A stretch of 6,990 nucleotides of DNA from Modestobacter sp. (GCA_025965775.1 JAOPWG010000088.1:1-6990); one strand, 5' to 3'; shown: positions 1-6,667, counted from the first letter of the stretch. Notes: generated by a model not told the origin, from the sequence alone. Numbers and translations: made by a program.

Positions 1-476
<476 letters not shown>

Positions 477-479
477 CGG

Positions 480-1460
480 TCAGAACCCCATCGACCGGTC
501 GACGGCGTCGAGCACCCGGTCCAGGTCGGGGAGGTACTCCTCCTCCAGCTTGGACGGCGGGTACGGGGTGTCGTACCCGCCGACCCGCAGCACCGGCGCC
601 TCCAGGGAGTGGAAGCAGGTCTCGGTGACGCGGGCGGCGATCTCCGCGCCCAGCCCCAGGCTCACTGGCGCCTCGTGGACGACGATGCAGCGGCCGGTGC
701 GGCGGACCGACTCGAAGACCGGCTCGAGGTCCAGCGGCGAGAGCGTGCGCAGGTCGACCACCTCCACCGAGCGGCCCTCCTCGGCGGCGACCTGCGCGGC
801 CTGCAGCGCCGTCTTCACCATCGGCCCGTAGGCGAGCAGGGTCAGGTCGTCGCCACCGCGCACCACGCGGGAGGCGAACAGCGGCCCGGGGGTCGCGGCC
901 CGGTCCACCTCGGCCTTCTCCCAGTACCGGCGCTTGGGCTCGAGGAAGACGATCGGGTCGGGGTGGGCGACGGCCTGCTGGATGCCCCAGTAGGCGTCGA
1001 CCGGGTTGGAGACGGCTACGACCTTGAGCCCTGCGGTGTGCGCGAAGTACGCCTCGGGGCTCTCGCTGTGGTGCTCGACCGCGCCGATCCCGCCACCGAA
1101 GGGGATCCGGATGACGATCGGCATGGGGAGCCTGCCCCGAGAGCGGGCGTGGATCTTGGCGACCTGGGTGACGATCTGGTTGTAGGCGGGGAAGACGAAC
1201 CCGTCGAACTGGATCTCGCAGACCGGCCGGTAGCCGCGCATGGCCAGGCCGACCGCGGTGCCCAGGATCCCGGCCTCGGCCAGCGGGGTGTCGACCACAC
1301 GCGCCTCGCCGAAGTCCTTCTGCAGGCCGTCGGTGATCCGGAAGACCCCGCCGAGCCGGCCGATGTCCTCACCCATGAGCACGACCTTCGGGTCGTCCTC
1401 CAGCGCCTTCCGCAGCCCCACGTTGAGGGCCTTGCCGATGGTGAGCGTCTCGGTGCTCAT
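480..1460 (-). CDS. bkdB: Branched-chain 2-oxoacid dehydrogenase E1 component, beta subunit
   Basis: This 326-residue subunit pairs with E1-alpha to form the thiamine-diphosphate decarboxylase of the complex; 326 aa is normal for the family. The N-terminal pyrimidine-binding domain shows LMGEDIG (residues 28-34) and DTPLAEAGILGTAVGLAMRG (57-76), whose E62 fits the glutamate that activates the cofactor. HHSESPEAYFAH (130-141) carries the expected active-site histidine (H131). The C-terminal transketolase-type domain runs from about residue 200 and includes VVDLRTLSPLD and GYDTPYPP. The ATG at 1460 was chosen because it begins the conserved MSTETLTIGKAL region and overlaps the E1-alpha stop as ATGA. 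A GAGGGGG ribosome site sits 7 nt upstream. The frame stays open upstream to 1715, but that extension is the antisense-free shadow of E1-alpha in another frame and is not used. Confidence 0.96.
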   Translation of the reverse strand: MSTETLTIGKALNVGLRKALEDDPKVVLMGEDIGRLGGVFRITDGLQKDFGEARVVDTPLAEAGILGTAVGLAMRGYRPVCEIQFDGFVFPAYNQIVTQVAKIHARSRGRLPMPIVIRIPFGGGIGAVEHHSESPEAYFAHTAGLKVVAVSNPVDAYWGIQQAVAHPDPIVFLEPKRRYWEKAEVDRAATPGPLFASRVVRGGDDLTLLAYGPMVKTALQAAQVAAEEGRSVEVVDLRTLSPLDLEPVFESVRRTGRCIVVHEAPVSLGLGAEIAARVTETCFHSLEAPVLRVGGYDTPYPPSKLEEEYLPDLDRVLDAVDRSMGF

Positions 1461-1474
1461 TGCTCGACCCCCTC
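1457..1474 (-). promoter_or_regulatory. ATGA stop/start overlap with E1-beta ribosome binding site
   Basis: The E1-alpha stop TGA (1459-1457) and the E1-beta start ATG (1460-1458) share the tetranucleotide ATGA. A purine-rich GAGGGGG lies at 1474-1468, 7 nt before the start and inside the end of the E1-alpha gene. This arrangement normally couples translation and keeps the two subunits at equal amounts, as a 2:2 E1 heterotetramer requires. Confidence 0.85.
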
Positions 1475-2596
1475 GAACGACGCGTGGTAGGCCACGAACT
1501 CGGCCCGCTGTGCGGCCAGCGGCGGGGTCTGCTCGGCGTACACGTGGTCGAAGATCTCCGTGCCGGCCGGGTCGGGCATCTCCAGCGTCCCACTCCGGAT
1601 CCGGGCGGCCAGCTCGTCGCCCTCGGCGTCCACCTCGTCGAAGAAGGCCGAGTCGGCGATGCCCGACCGGGCCAGGTGCGCCTTGAGCCGGGCGATCGGG
1701 TCGCGCAGCTTCCACTCCTCCAGTTCGCTGGCCAGCCGGTAGCGGGTCGGGTCGTCAGAAGTGGTGTGCGCACCCATCCGGTAGGTGAACGCCTCGATGA
1801 AGGTGGGCCCCTGCCCCTCGCGGGCGGCGGCCAGCGCCGCGCGGGTGACGGCGAGGACGGCGAGGACGTCGTTGCCGTCGACCCGGACGCCGGGGAACCC
1901 GAAACCGGCCGCCCGCTGGAACAGCGGCACCCGGGACTGGCGCTCGATCGGCACGCTGATCGCGTACTGGTTGTTCTGACAGAAGAAGACGACCGGCGCG
2001 GCGAACGTCGCGGCCCAGATCAGCGCCTCGTTGACCTCGCCCTGGCTGGTGGCCCCGTCCCCGAGGAACGCGAGCGTGGCATTCTCCGCGCCGTCGCGTT
2101 GCAGGCCCATCGCGTAGCCGGTGGCGTGCAGGCACTGCGCCCCGATGACGACGGTGTAGAGGTTGAAGCGGGTGGCGACCGGGTCCCAGCCCCCCATGTC
2201 GACGCCCCGGAACAGGCTCATCACGTGCAGCGGGTCGACGCCCCGGGTCCAGGCGACCCCGTGCTCACGGTAGGTCGGGAAGGCCATGTCGCCCTCGGCG
2301 AGCGCCCGGCCGGCGCCGACCTGCGCGGCCTCCTGGCCCAGCAGCGAAGCCCAGATGCCCAGCTCGCCCTGCCGCTGCAGCGCGGTGGCCTCCACGTCCC
2401 AGCGCCGGACGAGGGCCAGGTCGCGGTACAGCCCGCGCAGCTCCTCGTCCGGGACGTCCAGGGAGTAGTCCGGGTGCTCGACGCGCTCACCCTCCGGCGT
2501 GAGCAGCTGCACCAGGTCGGGCTGGCCGGGGAGGTGGGGCGCATCGGCCCCGGGGACCGGGTCGACCACCTCGGTGGTCTGTTGCAGCGCACTCAC
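1457..2596 (-). CDS. bkdA: Branched-chain 2-oxoacid dehydrogenase E1 component, alpha subunit
   Basis: This 379-residue thiamine-diphosphate-binding subunit carries out oxidative decarboxylation of 2-oxoacids with E1-beta. The cofactor motif is clear: GDG at residues 179-181, then 26 residues, then NN at 208-209, within GDGATSQGEVNEAL and FFCQNNQYAIS. The conserved loop YRMGAHTTSDDPTRYR is at 272-287; in mammalian enzymes this loop carries the regulatory phosphoserine. FPTYREHG (106-113) is also typical. The GTG start at 2596 has a GAGGAG ribosome site 5 nt upstream and gives a family-like length. A longer reading to 2680 adds 28 arginine/proline-rich residues unlike the family and was rejected. 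It is the first gene of the minus-strand operon and is divergent from the Lrp-type regulator. A pyruvate-type E1 is the main alternative; no E3 gene is in view. Confidence 0.94.
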   Translation of the reverse strand: MSALQQTTEVVDPVPGADAPHLPGQPDLVQLLTPEGERVEHPDYSLDVPDEELRGLYRDLALVRRWDVEATALQRQGELGIWASLLGQEAAQVGAGRALAEGDMAFPTYREHGVAWTRGVDPLHVMSLFRGVDMGGWDPVATRFNLYTVVIGAQCLHATGYAMGLQRDGAENATLAFLGDGATSQGEVNEALIWAATFAAPVVFFCQNNQYAISVPIERQSRVPLFQRAAGFGFPGVRVDGNDVLAVLAVTRAALAAAREGQGPTFIEAFTYRMGAHTTSDDPTRYRLASELEEWKLRDPIARLKAHLARSGIADSAFFDEVDAEGDELAARIRSGTLEMPDPAGTEIFDHVYAEQTPPLAAQRAEFVAYHASFEGVEQ

Positions 2597-2601
2597 GGGC
2601 T

Positions 2602-2607
2602 CTCCTC
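2602..2607 (-). promoter_or_regulatory. Ribosome binding site that fixes the E1-alpha GTG start
   Basis: GAGGAG on the minus strand lies 5 nt before the GTG at 2596. It is the strongest Shine-Dalgarno match near this gene end. The alternative upstream start at 2680 has nothing comparable. Confidence 0.75.
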
Positions 2608-2714
2608 GCCGTCTCCCGGGCACCGGGGTCACCGGCCACCGGTCGGTGGACGTCCTGTGGCGCCGGGGGTGTGGCACCACTCACACATGGTGGCACGCCG
2701 GGCCGTTGGCCGGA

Positions 2715-2739
2715 GCAGATCACCCTCCGACCGATCTGC
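2715..2739. promoter_or_regulatory. Perfect inverted repeat GCAGATC-N11-GATCTGC, candidate operator
   Basis: The two 7-base arms (2715-2721 and 2733-2739) are exact reverse complements with 11 bases between, so their centres are 18 bp apart. The right arm shares its TGC with the left arm of the next inverted repeat. A dimeric regulator would fit this geometry. That the neighbouring Lrp-type protein binds here is inference. Confidence 0.5.
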
Positions 2740-2765
2740 GCAATACTCAGCCGGGGTACTGCGCA
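2737..2765. promoter_or_regulatory. Inverted repeat TGCGCAATACT-N7-GGTACTGCGCA, candidate Lrp-type operator
   Basis: The 11-base arms (2737-2747 and 2755-2765) match as reverse complements at 9 of 11 positions, with TGCGCA at both outer ends 23 bp apart, about two helical turns. The site lies 45-73 bp upstream of the chosen GTG of the Lrp-type gene and about 140 bp from the E1-alpha start. A further perfect 8-base palindrome, CAGTACTG, lies at 2773-2780 and repeats the GTACTG core of the right arm. Lrp-family proteins usually bind several phased sites, which this array resembles. Their usual targets are AT-richer. Confidence 0.55.
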
Positions 2766-2809
2766 CGATGGTCAGTACTGGGGTGCCTCTGCATGTCAGA
2801 CTGAGCACC

Positions 2810-3319
2810 GTGCCCGGTTCTGGAGATCGACTGGACGCTACCGACGCGCGCCTGCTGCTGGCCCTCTCCGCGGACCCCCGGGCGACGGTGCTGGCCCTCG
2901 CGCAGCAGCTCGGCCTCGCCCGCAACACGGTGCAGGCCCGGCTGGCCCGCCTGGAGTCCAGCGGCGTCCTGGATGCCTTCGAACGCCGGGTGCGCCCCGA
3001 GGCGCTGGGCTACCGCCTCGGCGCGTACGTGACCGTGACCGTGGTCCAGCGCAGCCTCGCGGAGGTCAGCGACGCCCTGGCCCGGATCCCGGAGGTCCTG
3101 GAGGTCACCGGGCTGTCCGGGGTCGCCGACCTGCTGGTGCAGGTGGTGGCGGTCGACGCCGACGACCTGTGGCGGATCACCGAGCAGGTGCTCACCATCC
3201 CCGGCGTGCAGCGCACCGACACCAACCTGGCGCTGCGCCGGTTCGTCGACCACCGGATGACACCGCTTCTGCAACGAGCTGCCGGCACCGAGCCCGCCCC
3301 GGGCGGGACCGAGGGCTGA
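2810..3319 (+). CDS. Lrp/AsnC-family transcriptional regulator, divergent from the dehydrogenase operon
   Basis: With the GTG start at 2810 the protein has 169 residues, the usual size for this family. It has an N-terminal winged helix-turn-helix (about residues 9-57) containing ATVLALAQQLGLARNTVQAR, the classic Lrp recognition region. A C-terminal ligand-binding RAM domain follows (about 69-147), with GAYVTVTVV and GLSGVADLLVQVVA. Family members bind amino acids or related small molecules as octamers. Divergence from a branched-chain 2-oxoacid dehydrogenase matches the bkdR-type arrangement known from pseudomonads, so control of that operon is likely but inferred. An in-frame ATG at 2768 would add 14 residues. 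I preferred 2810 because codons 2768-2809 use many A/T third positions, unlike real coding sequence here, and no good ribosome site precedes either start. The start is therefore uncertain. Confidence 0.9.
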   Translation: MPGSGDRLDATDARLLLALSADPRATVLALAQQLGLARNTVQARLARLESSGVLDAFERRVRPEALGYRLGAYVTVTVVQRSLAEVSDALARIPEVLEVTGLSGVADLLVQVVAVDADDLWRITEQVLTIPGVQRTDTNLALRRFVDHRMTPLLQRAAGTEPAPGGTEG

Positions 3320-4038
3320 CCGGCCAGCAGGGCCGCGCGGCGCAGCAGCTCCTCGAGGAACGAGGCGGTGACCCCGTCGGTCCGCTCCAGGACGGCGTCC
3401 AGGTCGCTGCTGTCCACCTCGAGGGAGCCGCGGTAGAGCTCGAACAACGCCCGGCTCCAGCAGGTCGGCCCGGTTGGTGGTGAGCGCGAAGACGACGTCG
3501 GCGTCCTCGGCGAGCCCGTCCATCTCGTTCAGCAGCTGGAACAGCAGCGGGTGCCGGCCGGGGTGCATCCCGCGGTCCTCGGCGATCAGGTCGGCGTCCT
3601 CGATGACCACCATGGCCGGCTGCAGCGCCCGGGCCCGGGCCGCGGGCCGTACGGGTCGTGCGCCTGGCGGCCGGCCGACAGCAGTCCCCCCAGCCCGAAG
3701 GGCCGGTGCTGCAAGCCGACGACACCGACCAGCTGCCACGTGCGTCCGGCGTCCGCCAGCCCAGGTCTCCAGTCCGGCCTGCACGTTGACGTGCTCGTAC
3801 CCGGGCCAGGTCTCCTCGACCACGTCCAGCCCAGCGCCGCAGTCCCCAGGTGGTCCAGCAGCAGGCTGGTCAGCGTCACCCGGTCGTCGGCCCACGCGGC
3901 GCCCACGACCGCCCGGACACCCCGGCGGACGAGCTTCCCGGCGTCGGCCAGCTCCGGCCGGGCTGCCGCGGAGGGCAACGGGTCGAACTCGAGAGGGAGC
4001 TCCGCGCGGTACGACACCCCGGTGACCTGATACTCCAC
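3320..4038 (-). pseudogene. Degraded AAA+ ATPase gene with frameshifts and loss of Walker A and arginine-finger regions
   Basis: Four blocks of one AAA+ protein survive in shifting frames. Block 1 runs from GTG 4038 (MEYQVTGVSYRAELPLEF) to a CCCC run at 3844-3847, where one base seems lost. Block 2 (3843-3763, GLDVVEETWPGYEHVNVQAG) is in the next frame and ends at CCC 3760-3762, where an extra base restores frame 1. Block 3 (3762 to about 3645, GVVGLQHRPFGLGGLLSAG) is followed by an apparent deletion. Block 4 (about 3636-3455) holds Walker B VVIEDADLIAEDRG and sensor-1 FALTTNRADLLEP. A final block in another frame (about 3450-3321, ALFELYRGSL to FLEELLRRAALLAG) is the lid. No GxxxxGKT occurs in any minus frame, and the ARPGRVD-type segment that should follow LLEP is missing. 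The remnant is about 240 codons, roughly half the expected length. Block order is clear; the deleted lengths are from memory of the family. Confidence 0.85.
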
Positions 4039-4156
4039 GACGCCCTCGTCCCGGTGCGGTGGGTCGAGAACGCACCGTAGCTACGCCGGCCGGCCTGGGT
4101 GAGGGGGCCCTGACCGGCCGGTTTGCCCGCCCGGCGCCCCCGGGTAGGTCGCCGCC
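4039..4156. other. Gap between the divergent broken ATPase gene and the small membrane-protein gene
   Basis: This 118-base stretch presumably holds the promoter of the plus-strand membrane-protein gene and the old promoter of the broken ATPase gene. It contains two perfect 10-base palindromes, CGTAGCTACG (4076-4085) and ACCGGCCGGT (4113-4122). A GAGGG at 4047-4043 (minus) precedes the GTG of the ATPase remnant by 4 nt. I see no clear -35/-10 pair. Confidence 0.4.
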
Positions 4157-4675
4157 ATGGCGAAGAAGACCCCCGTAGGCGTGTTCGGCAAGGGACAGCG
4201 CGGGATCGGCGCGGTCGGCTGGGCGGTGCGGGGCGCCGCGGCCGGCGCGGCGGGGACGACGGCGCTCGACGCGGTCACCTACCTGGACATGGTGGTCCGG
4301 GGCCGGGGCACCAGCTCGACCCCCGAGCAGACCGTGCAGAGGCTGGCCGAGAGGGCCCACGTACCGATCCCCGGGGAGGGGGACACCCGGCAGAACCGCC
4401 TGCAGGGGCTCGGCGCAGTGACCGGCATCGCGGCCGGGGTCGCCGTCGGCGTGCTCGCCGGGCTGGGCCGCGCCGCCGGGTTCCGGCCGCCTGCCTGGCT
4501 GGGGGGCGTGGCGGCGGGCCTGGCGGCGATGATCGGCGCCAACGGGCCGATGACGGTGCTGGGCGTCACCGACCCGCGCACCTGGTCCACGACCGACTGG
4601 GTCAGCGACGTCGTCCCGCACCTGGCCTACGGGTTCGCGACCCACTCCACGCTGGCGGCCCTCGACCGGGCCTGA
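4157..4675 (+). CDS. Conserved small integral membrane protein of unknown function
   Basis: The protein has 172 residues and no enzymatic motif that I recognise. Its N-terminus is short and basic (MAKKTPVGVFGKGQRG). Hydrophobic stretches at about 18-46, 85-108, 113-135 and 153-168 suggest three or four membrane segments rich in Ala and Gly. A polar middle (about 47-84) carries TSSTPEQTVQRLAERA and GEGDTRQNRLQGLG. The motifs NGPMTVLGVTDPRTWS (129-144) and DVVPHLAYG (150-158) look strongly conserved, and I recall similar actinobacterial hypothetical proteins. The ATG at 4157 has only a weak AGG about 8 nt upstream. Codon use is normal for the window, so unlike its two neighbours this gene looks intact. 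The function is unknown; the 21-nt gap to the next gene suggests that the two were once co-transcribed. Confidence 0.85.
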   Translation: MAKKTPVGVFGKGQRGIGAVGWAVRGAAAGAAGTTALDAVTYLDMVVRGRGTSSTPEQTVQRLAERAHVPIPGEGDTRQNRLQGLGAVTGIAAGVAVGVLAGLGRAAGFRPPAWLGGVAAGLAAMIGANGPMTVLGVTDPRTWSTTDWVSDVVPHLAYGFATHSTLAALDRA

Positions 4676-4696
4676 CCCGCCGCGCACACTGCCCGC

Positions 4697-4981
4697 GTGG
4701 AGGAGATCACCACCGAGGCGGAGCTCCGGCAGCTGCTCGGCGAGCCGCTGCCCCGGGTCGCGGCCAAGGACCGGCCGGCCCTCGACGAGATCGAGCAGGT
4801 GTTCCACCACTGCGCGAAGGCCTTCATGCGGTCCGCACCGTGGGACCCGGCGACCTGGCGGCCGGTCGCGCCGCCCCGTGCGCGGATCGCCCAGGTGCAG
4901 GACCGCCCGGACGAGTCACTGATCGACCTGGAGCACTACTACGGCGAGCAGCAGGCCGCCGCCCTCTACCCGCGTAGCTGA
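4697..4981 (+). CDS. Short PPOX-type flavoprotein remnant: N- and C-terminal ends fused, FMN-binding core missing
   Basis: This 94-codon frame starts at GTG 4697. Residues 1-31 (EITTEAELRQLLGEPLPR, then KDRPALDE) look like the start of actinobacterial pyridoxamine-5'-phosphate-oxidase-like FMN proteins of about 200 residues. Residues 33-94 (EQVFHHCAKAFMRSAPWDP, then ELYG-like EHYYGEQQAAALY) look like the end of the same proteins. The middle, about 110-120 residues with the beta-barrel, the SPKGD-type motif and the FMN site, is absent. The join falls near residues 29-33 (about nt 4781-4795) and keeps the frame. A working flavin enzyme is therefore unlikely, and this is probably a pseudogene that still reads open. 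No clear ribosome site is visible. The family match is from memory of conserved end motifs. The alternative is a genuine small protein. Confidence 0.7.
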   Translation: MEEITTEAELRQLLGEPLPRVAAKDRPALDEIEQVFHHCAKAFMRSAPWDPATWRPVAPPRARIAQVQDRPDESLIDLEHYYGEQQAAALYPRS

Positions 4982-4982
4982 C

Positions 4983-6305
4983 TCAACCCCAGCTGCGCGC
5001 GTCGACCCCGCCGGGCACCGGGGCGTCGGGGTCGTAGGGACTGCGGGTGAAGACGAACGTCGCCAGGTCGAGGTGGTCCGGGGCGATCCGCAGGGTCTCC
5101 CCGGCGTAGTAGCCGTCCAGCCCCACCCAGGTGCCGTCGTCCCGGGGGGCGAACCGACTGGCCCGGCCGGCGCGCCCGGGCATGGGCCCCAGGTGCAGCA
5201 GCCCGGCCGCCTGTGCCCGCAGCATGTACGGCGCCGGCCCCCAGAACCAGACCCCGAGGAACTCCAGCGGCACCGGCGACGGGGAGGGCGCCCAGGCGTC
5301 GACCACCCGCGGCTCGGCGGCGCGCAGGTCGGCCAGCAGGCCGGGCACCAGCTGGTCGGGCCCACTGGTCGTGTTGGCCACCATGACCGCGCCGGCCTGC
5401 TCCACCCGGTCGACGAACACGCCCGCGAGGAAGCCCGGCATCGACCCCCCGTGCCCGACCAGCGTCTGGCCGTCGACGCGCAGCACCTGGAGCCCCAGCC
5501 CGTACGCCGACCACCCCGGGGCGGCGGAGTCCACGCCGGCGGGCACGGTCATCTCCTCCAGGGTCGCCGGGGACAGCACGTCGCCGGTGTCGCCGAGCAG
5601 GAACGCGGCCAGGCGGCCGAGGTCGGCCAGCGTGGCCCACAGTTGGCCGGCTGCGGCCATCACGCCGGCGTGGTGCTCGGGCTCGGGCAGCACGACGTCG
5701 GCCCACGGGTGCACCGCCGAACCCTGTGCCGCCCGACCGGCGGGGCGCGGCGTCGTCCGGGTCATGCCCAGGGGGCCGAGCACCTCGTCCCGGACGACGT
5801 CCTCCCACGGCCGCCCCCGGTGGACGGCGACGAGCTCGCCGAGCAGGCCGAAGCCGAGGTTCGAGTAGTGGAACCGGCGGGCCGCCCCGAGGACGACGTC
5901 CGGGCCGGCGAGCTGCAGGTCCGCCAGCGACCCGCCAGGCACCCGTTCCCACCAGTCCCCGGGGCTCTCCGCGGTGGCGCCGGCCAGGTGGGAGAGCAGC
6001 TGCCCGACCGTCCGGTCGCCCAGCGGGGTGCCCGGGACGTGCCGTTCCAGCGGGTCGTCCAGGCACAGCCGGCCCTCGTCGCGCAGCCGCATGACCGCGA
6101 CCGCGGTCACCGTCTTGCTGATCGAGCCGATCCGGTACTGCACGTCGGTGTGCGGCTCGGCGACCTGACCGCGGCCGGCCGACCACGCCAGGCCGCCGTC
6201 CCGGACCACACCGGCGACCAGGCTGGGTGCGCGCCCGTCCCGCTGGACGCGGGCGGTGCGGGCCAGCAGGGTGCGGGCGGTGGAGGGCAGGACCGGTTCG
6301 ACCAT
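4983..6305 (-). CDS. Serine hydrolase of the class C beta-lactamase / penicillin-binding-protein-like family
   Basis: This 440-residue protein is of the beta-lactamase-related serine hydrolase type (esterases, D-aminopeptidases, PBP4*-like). The catalytic signature SISK gives S61 and K64 within YRIGSISKTVTAVAVM. The second motif is YSN at 147-149 (RRFHYSNLGFGLLGELV), and the third is HGG at 285-287 (GHGGSMPGFLAG) in place of KTG. A C-terminal domain from about residue 345 (LEFLGVWFWGP, DGTWVGLDGYYAGETLR) resembles the small beta-barrel extension seen in many of these enzymes. No signal peptide or membrane anchor is visible, so it is probably cytoplasmic; the substrate is unknown and antibiotic resistance should not be assumed. 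The ATG at 6305 lies 9 nt after the DUF3817 stop, with no obvious ribosome site, so coupled translation is likely. Confidence 0.92.
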   Translation of the reverse strand: MVEPVLPSTARTLLARTARVQRDGRAPSLVAGVVRDGGLAWSAGRGQVAEPHTDVQYRIGSISKTVTAVAVMRLRDEGRLCLDDPLERHVPGTPLGDRTVGQLLSHLAGATAESPGDWWERVPGGSLADLQLAGPDVVLGAARRFHYSNLGFGLLGELVAVHRGRPWEDVVRDEVLGPLGMTRTTPRPAGRAAQGSAVHPWADVVLPEPEHHAGVMAAAGQLWATLADLGRLAAFLLGDTGDVLSPATLEEMTVPAGVDSAAPGWSAYGLGLQVLRVDGQTLVGHGGSMPGFLAGVFVDRVEQAGAVMVANTTSGPDQLVPGLLADLRAAEPRVVDAWAPSPSPVPLEFLGVWFWGPAPYMLRAQAAGLLHLGPMPGRAGRASRFAPRDDGTWVGLDGYYAGETLRIAPDHLDLATFVFTRSPYDPDAPVPGGVDARSWG

Positions 6306-6314
6306 GGCGGGAGG

Positions 6315-6662
6315 CTAGCCAGCCAGGGCCGGCGAGGTCGCCGCGGCCGGCAGCCGGCCGTCGCGCTGGGCCCGGCGCTCGAACCACACCGTGGCGAAGG
6401 GAGGCACCGAGGCGACCAGCGCCAGCAGCGCCGTCCGGGGCGACCAGCGCAGCACCCGCCAGGCCAGCAGGGTCACCACGACGTAGCCGATGAAGACGGT
6501 GCCGTGCACCGGGCCGGCCAGCTGGACGCCGAGCTCGGAGGTCCGCAGCACCCACTTCACGAACATCCCGGCGAGCAGCAGCACCCAGGACACCGCCTCG
6601 GCAATGGCGACGGCGCGGAAGGCGCGGGCCACGGTGCGCGGGTCGGTCAGAGCGGCGGGCAT
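6315..6662 (-). CDS. DUF3817-family small integral membrane protein
   Basis: The protein has 115 residues with three predicted membrane segments, about 16-37 (VAIAEAVSWVLLLAGMFVKW), 49-71 (GPVHGTVFIGYVVVTLLAW) and 75-93 (RTALLALVASVPPFATVWF). It ends in a charged tail (ERRAQRDGR). The order FRAVAIAEAVSW, GPVHG and FATVWFE matches DUF3817 proteins, which are common in actinobacteria and have no established function. The ATG at 6662 is fixed by GAGGA 5 nt upstream. The frame stays open to 6791, but that extension runs through the hairpin and is not coding-like. The serine hydrolase follows 9 nt later, suggesting an operon of two. No functional link between the two is known to me. Confidence 0.9.
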   Translation of the reverse strand: MPAALTDPRTVARAFRAVAIAEAVSWVLLLAGMFVKWVLRTSELGVQLAGPVHGTVFIGYVVVTLLAWRVLRWSPRTALLALVASVPPFATVWFERRAQRDGRLPAAATSPALAG

Positions 6663-6667
6663 GGCGT

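Larger units (their letters stand above)
2597..2809. promoter_or_regulatory. Divergent control region between the dehydrogenase operon and the Lrp-type regulator
   Basis: This 213-base stretch separates the two divergent gene starts and should hold both promoters. The part near the regulator (about 2713-2800) is visibly less GC-rich than the surroundings and holds several inverted repeats, listed separately. Nearer the operon lie a near-palindrome CCACCGGTCGGTGG (2636-2649), CACCA and TGGTG arms around an 8-base gap (2675-2692), and two GTGGCAC direct repeats (2671 and 2690). I could not identify convincing -35/-10 pairs on either strand. Confidence 0.7.

Noticed and set aside
1460..3319. A 619-codon plus-strand open frame running antisense through E1-alpha into the Lrp-type gene.
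   Set aside because: Only the last part (from 2810) resembles a protein. The rest is the low-stop shadow of a high-GC gene on the opposite strand.
4113..4122. ACCGGCCGGT palindrome upstream of the membrane-protein gene as an operator.
   Set aside because: Short all-G/C palindromes are expected by chance at this GC content; there is no second copy or other support.
2747..4810. A 687-codon minus-strand open frame spanning the Lrp-type gene, the ATPase remnant and the membrane-protein gene.
   Set aside because: It carries real AAA+ signal only in the segments about 3455-3636 and 3763-3843. Elsewhere it lies antisense to better-supported genes.
4983..6305. Calling the hydrolase an antibiotic-resistance beta-lactamase.
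   Set aside because: It has SxxK and YSN but HGG instead of KTG and no export signal, so an esterase or peptidase role is as likely.
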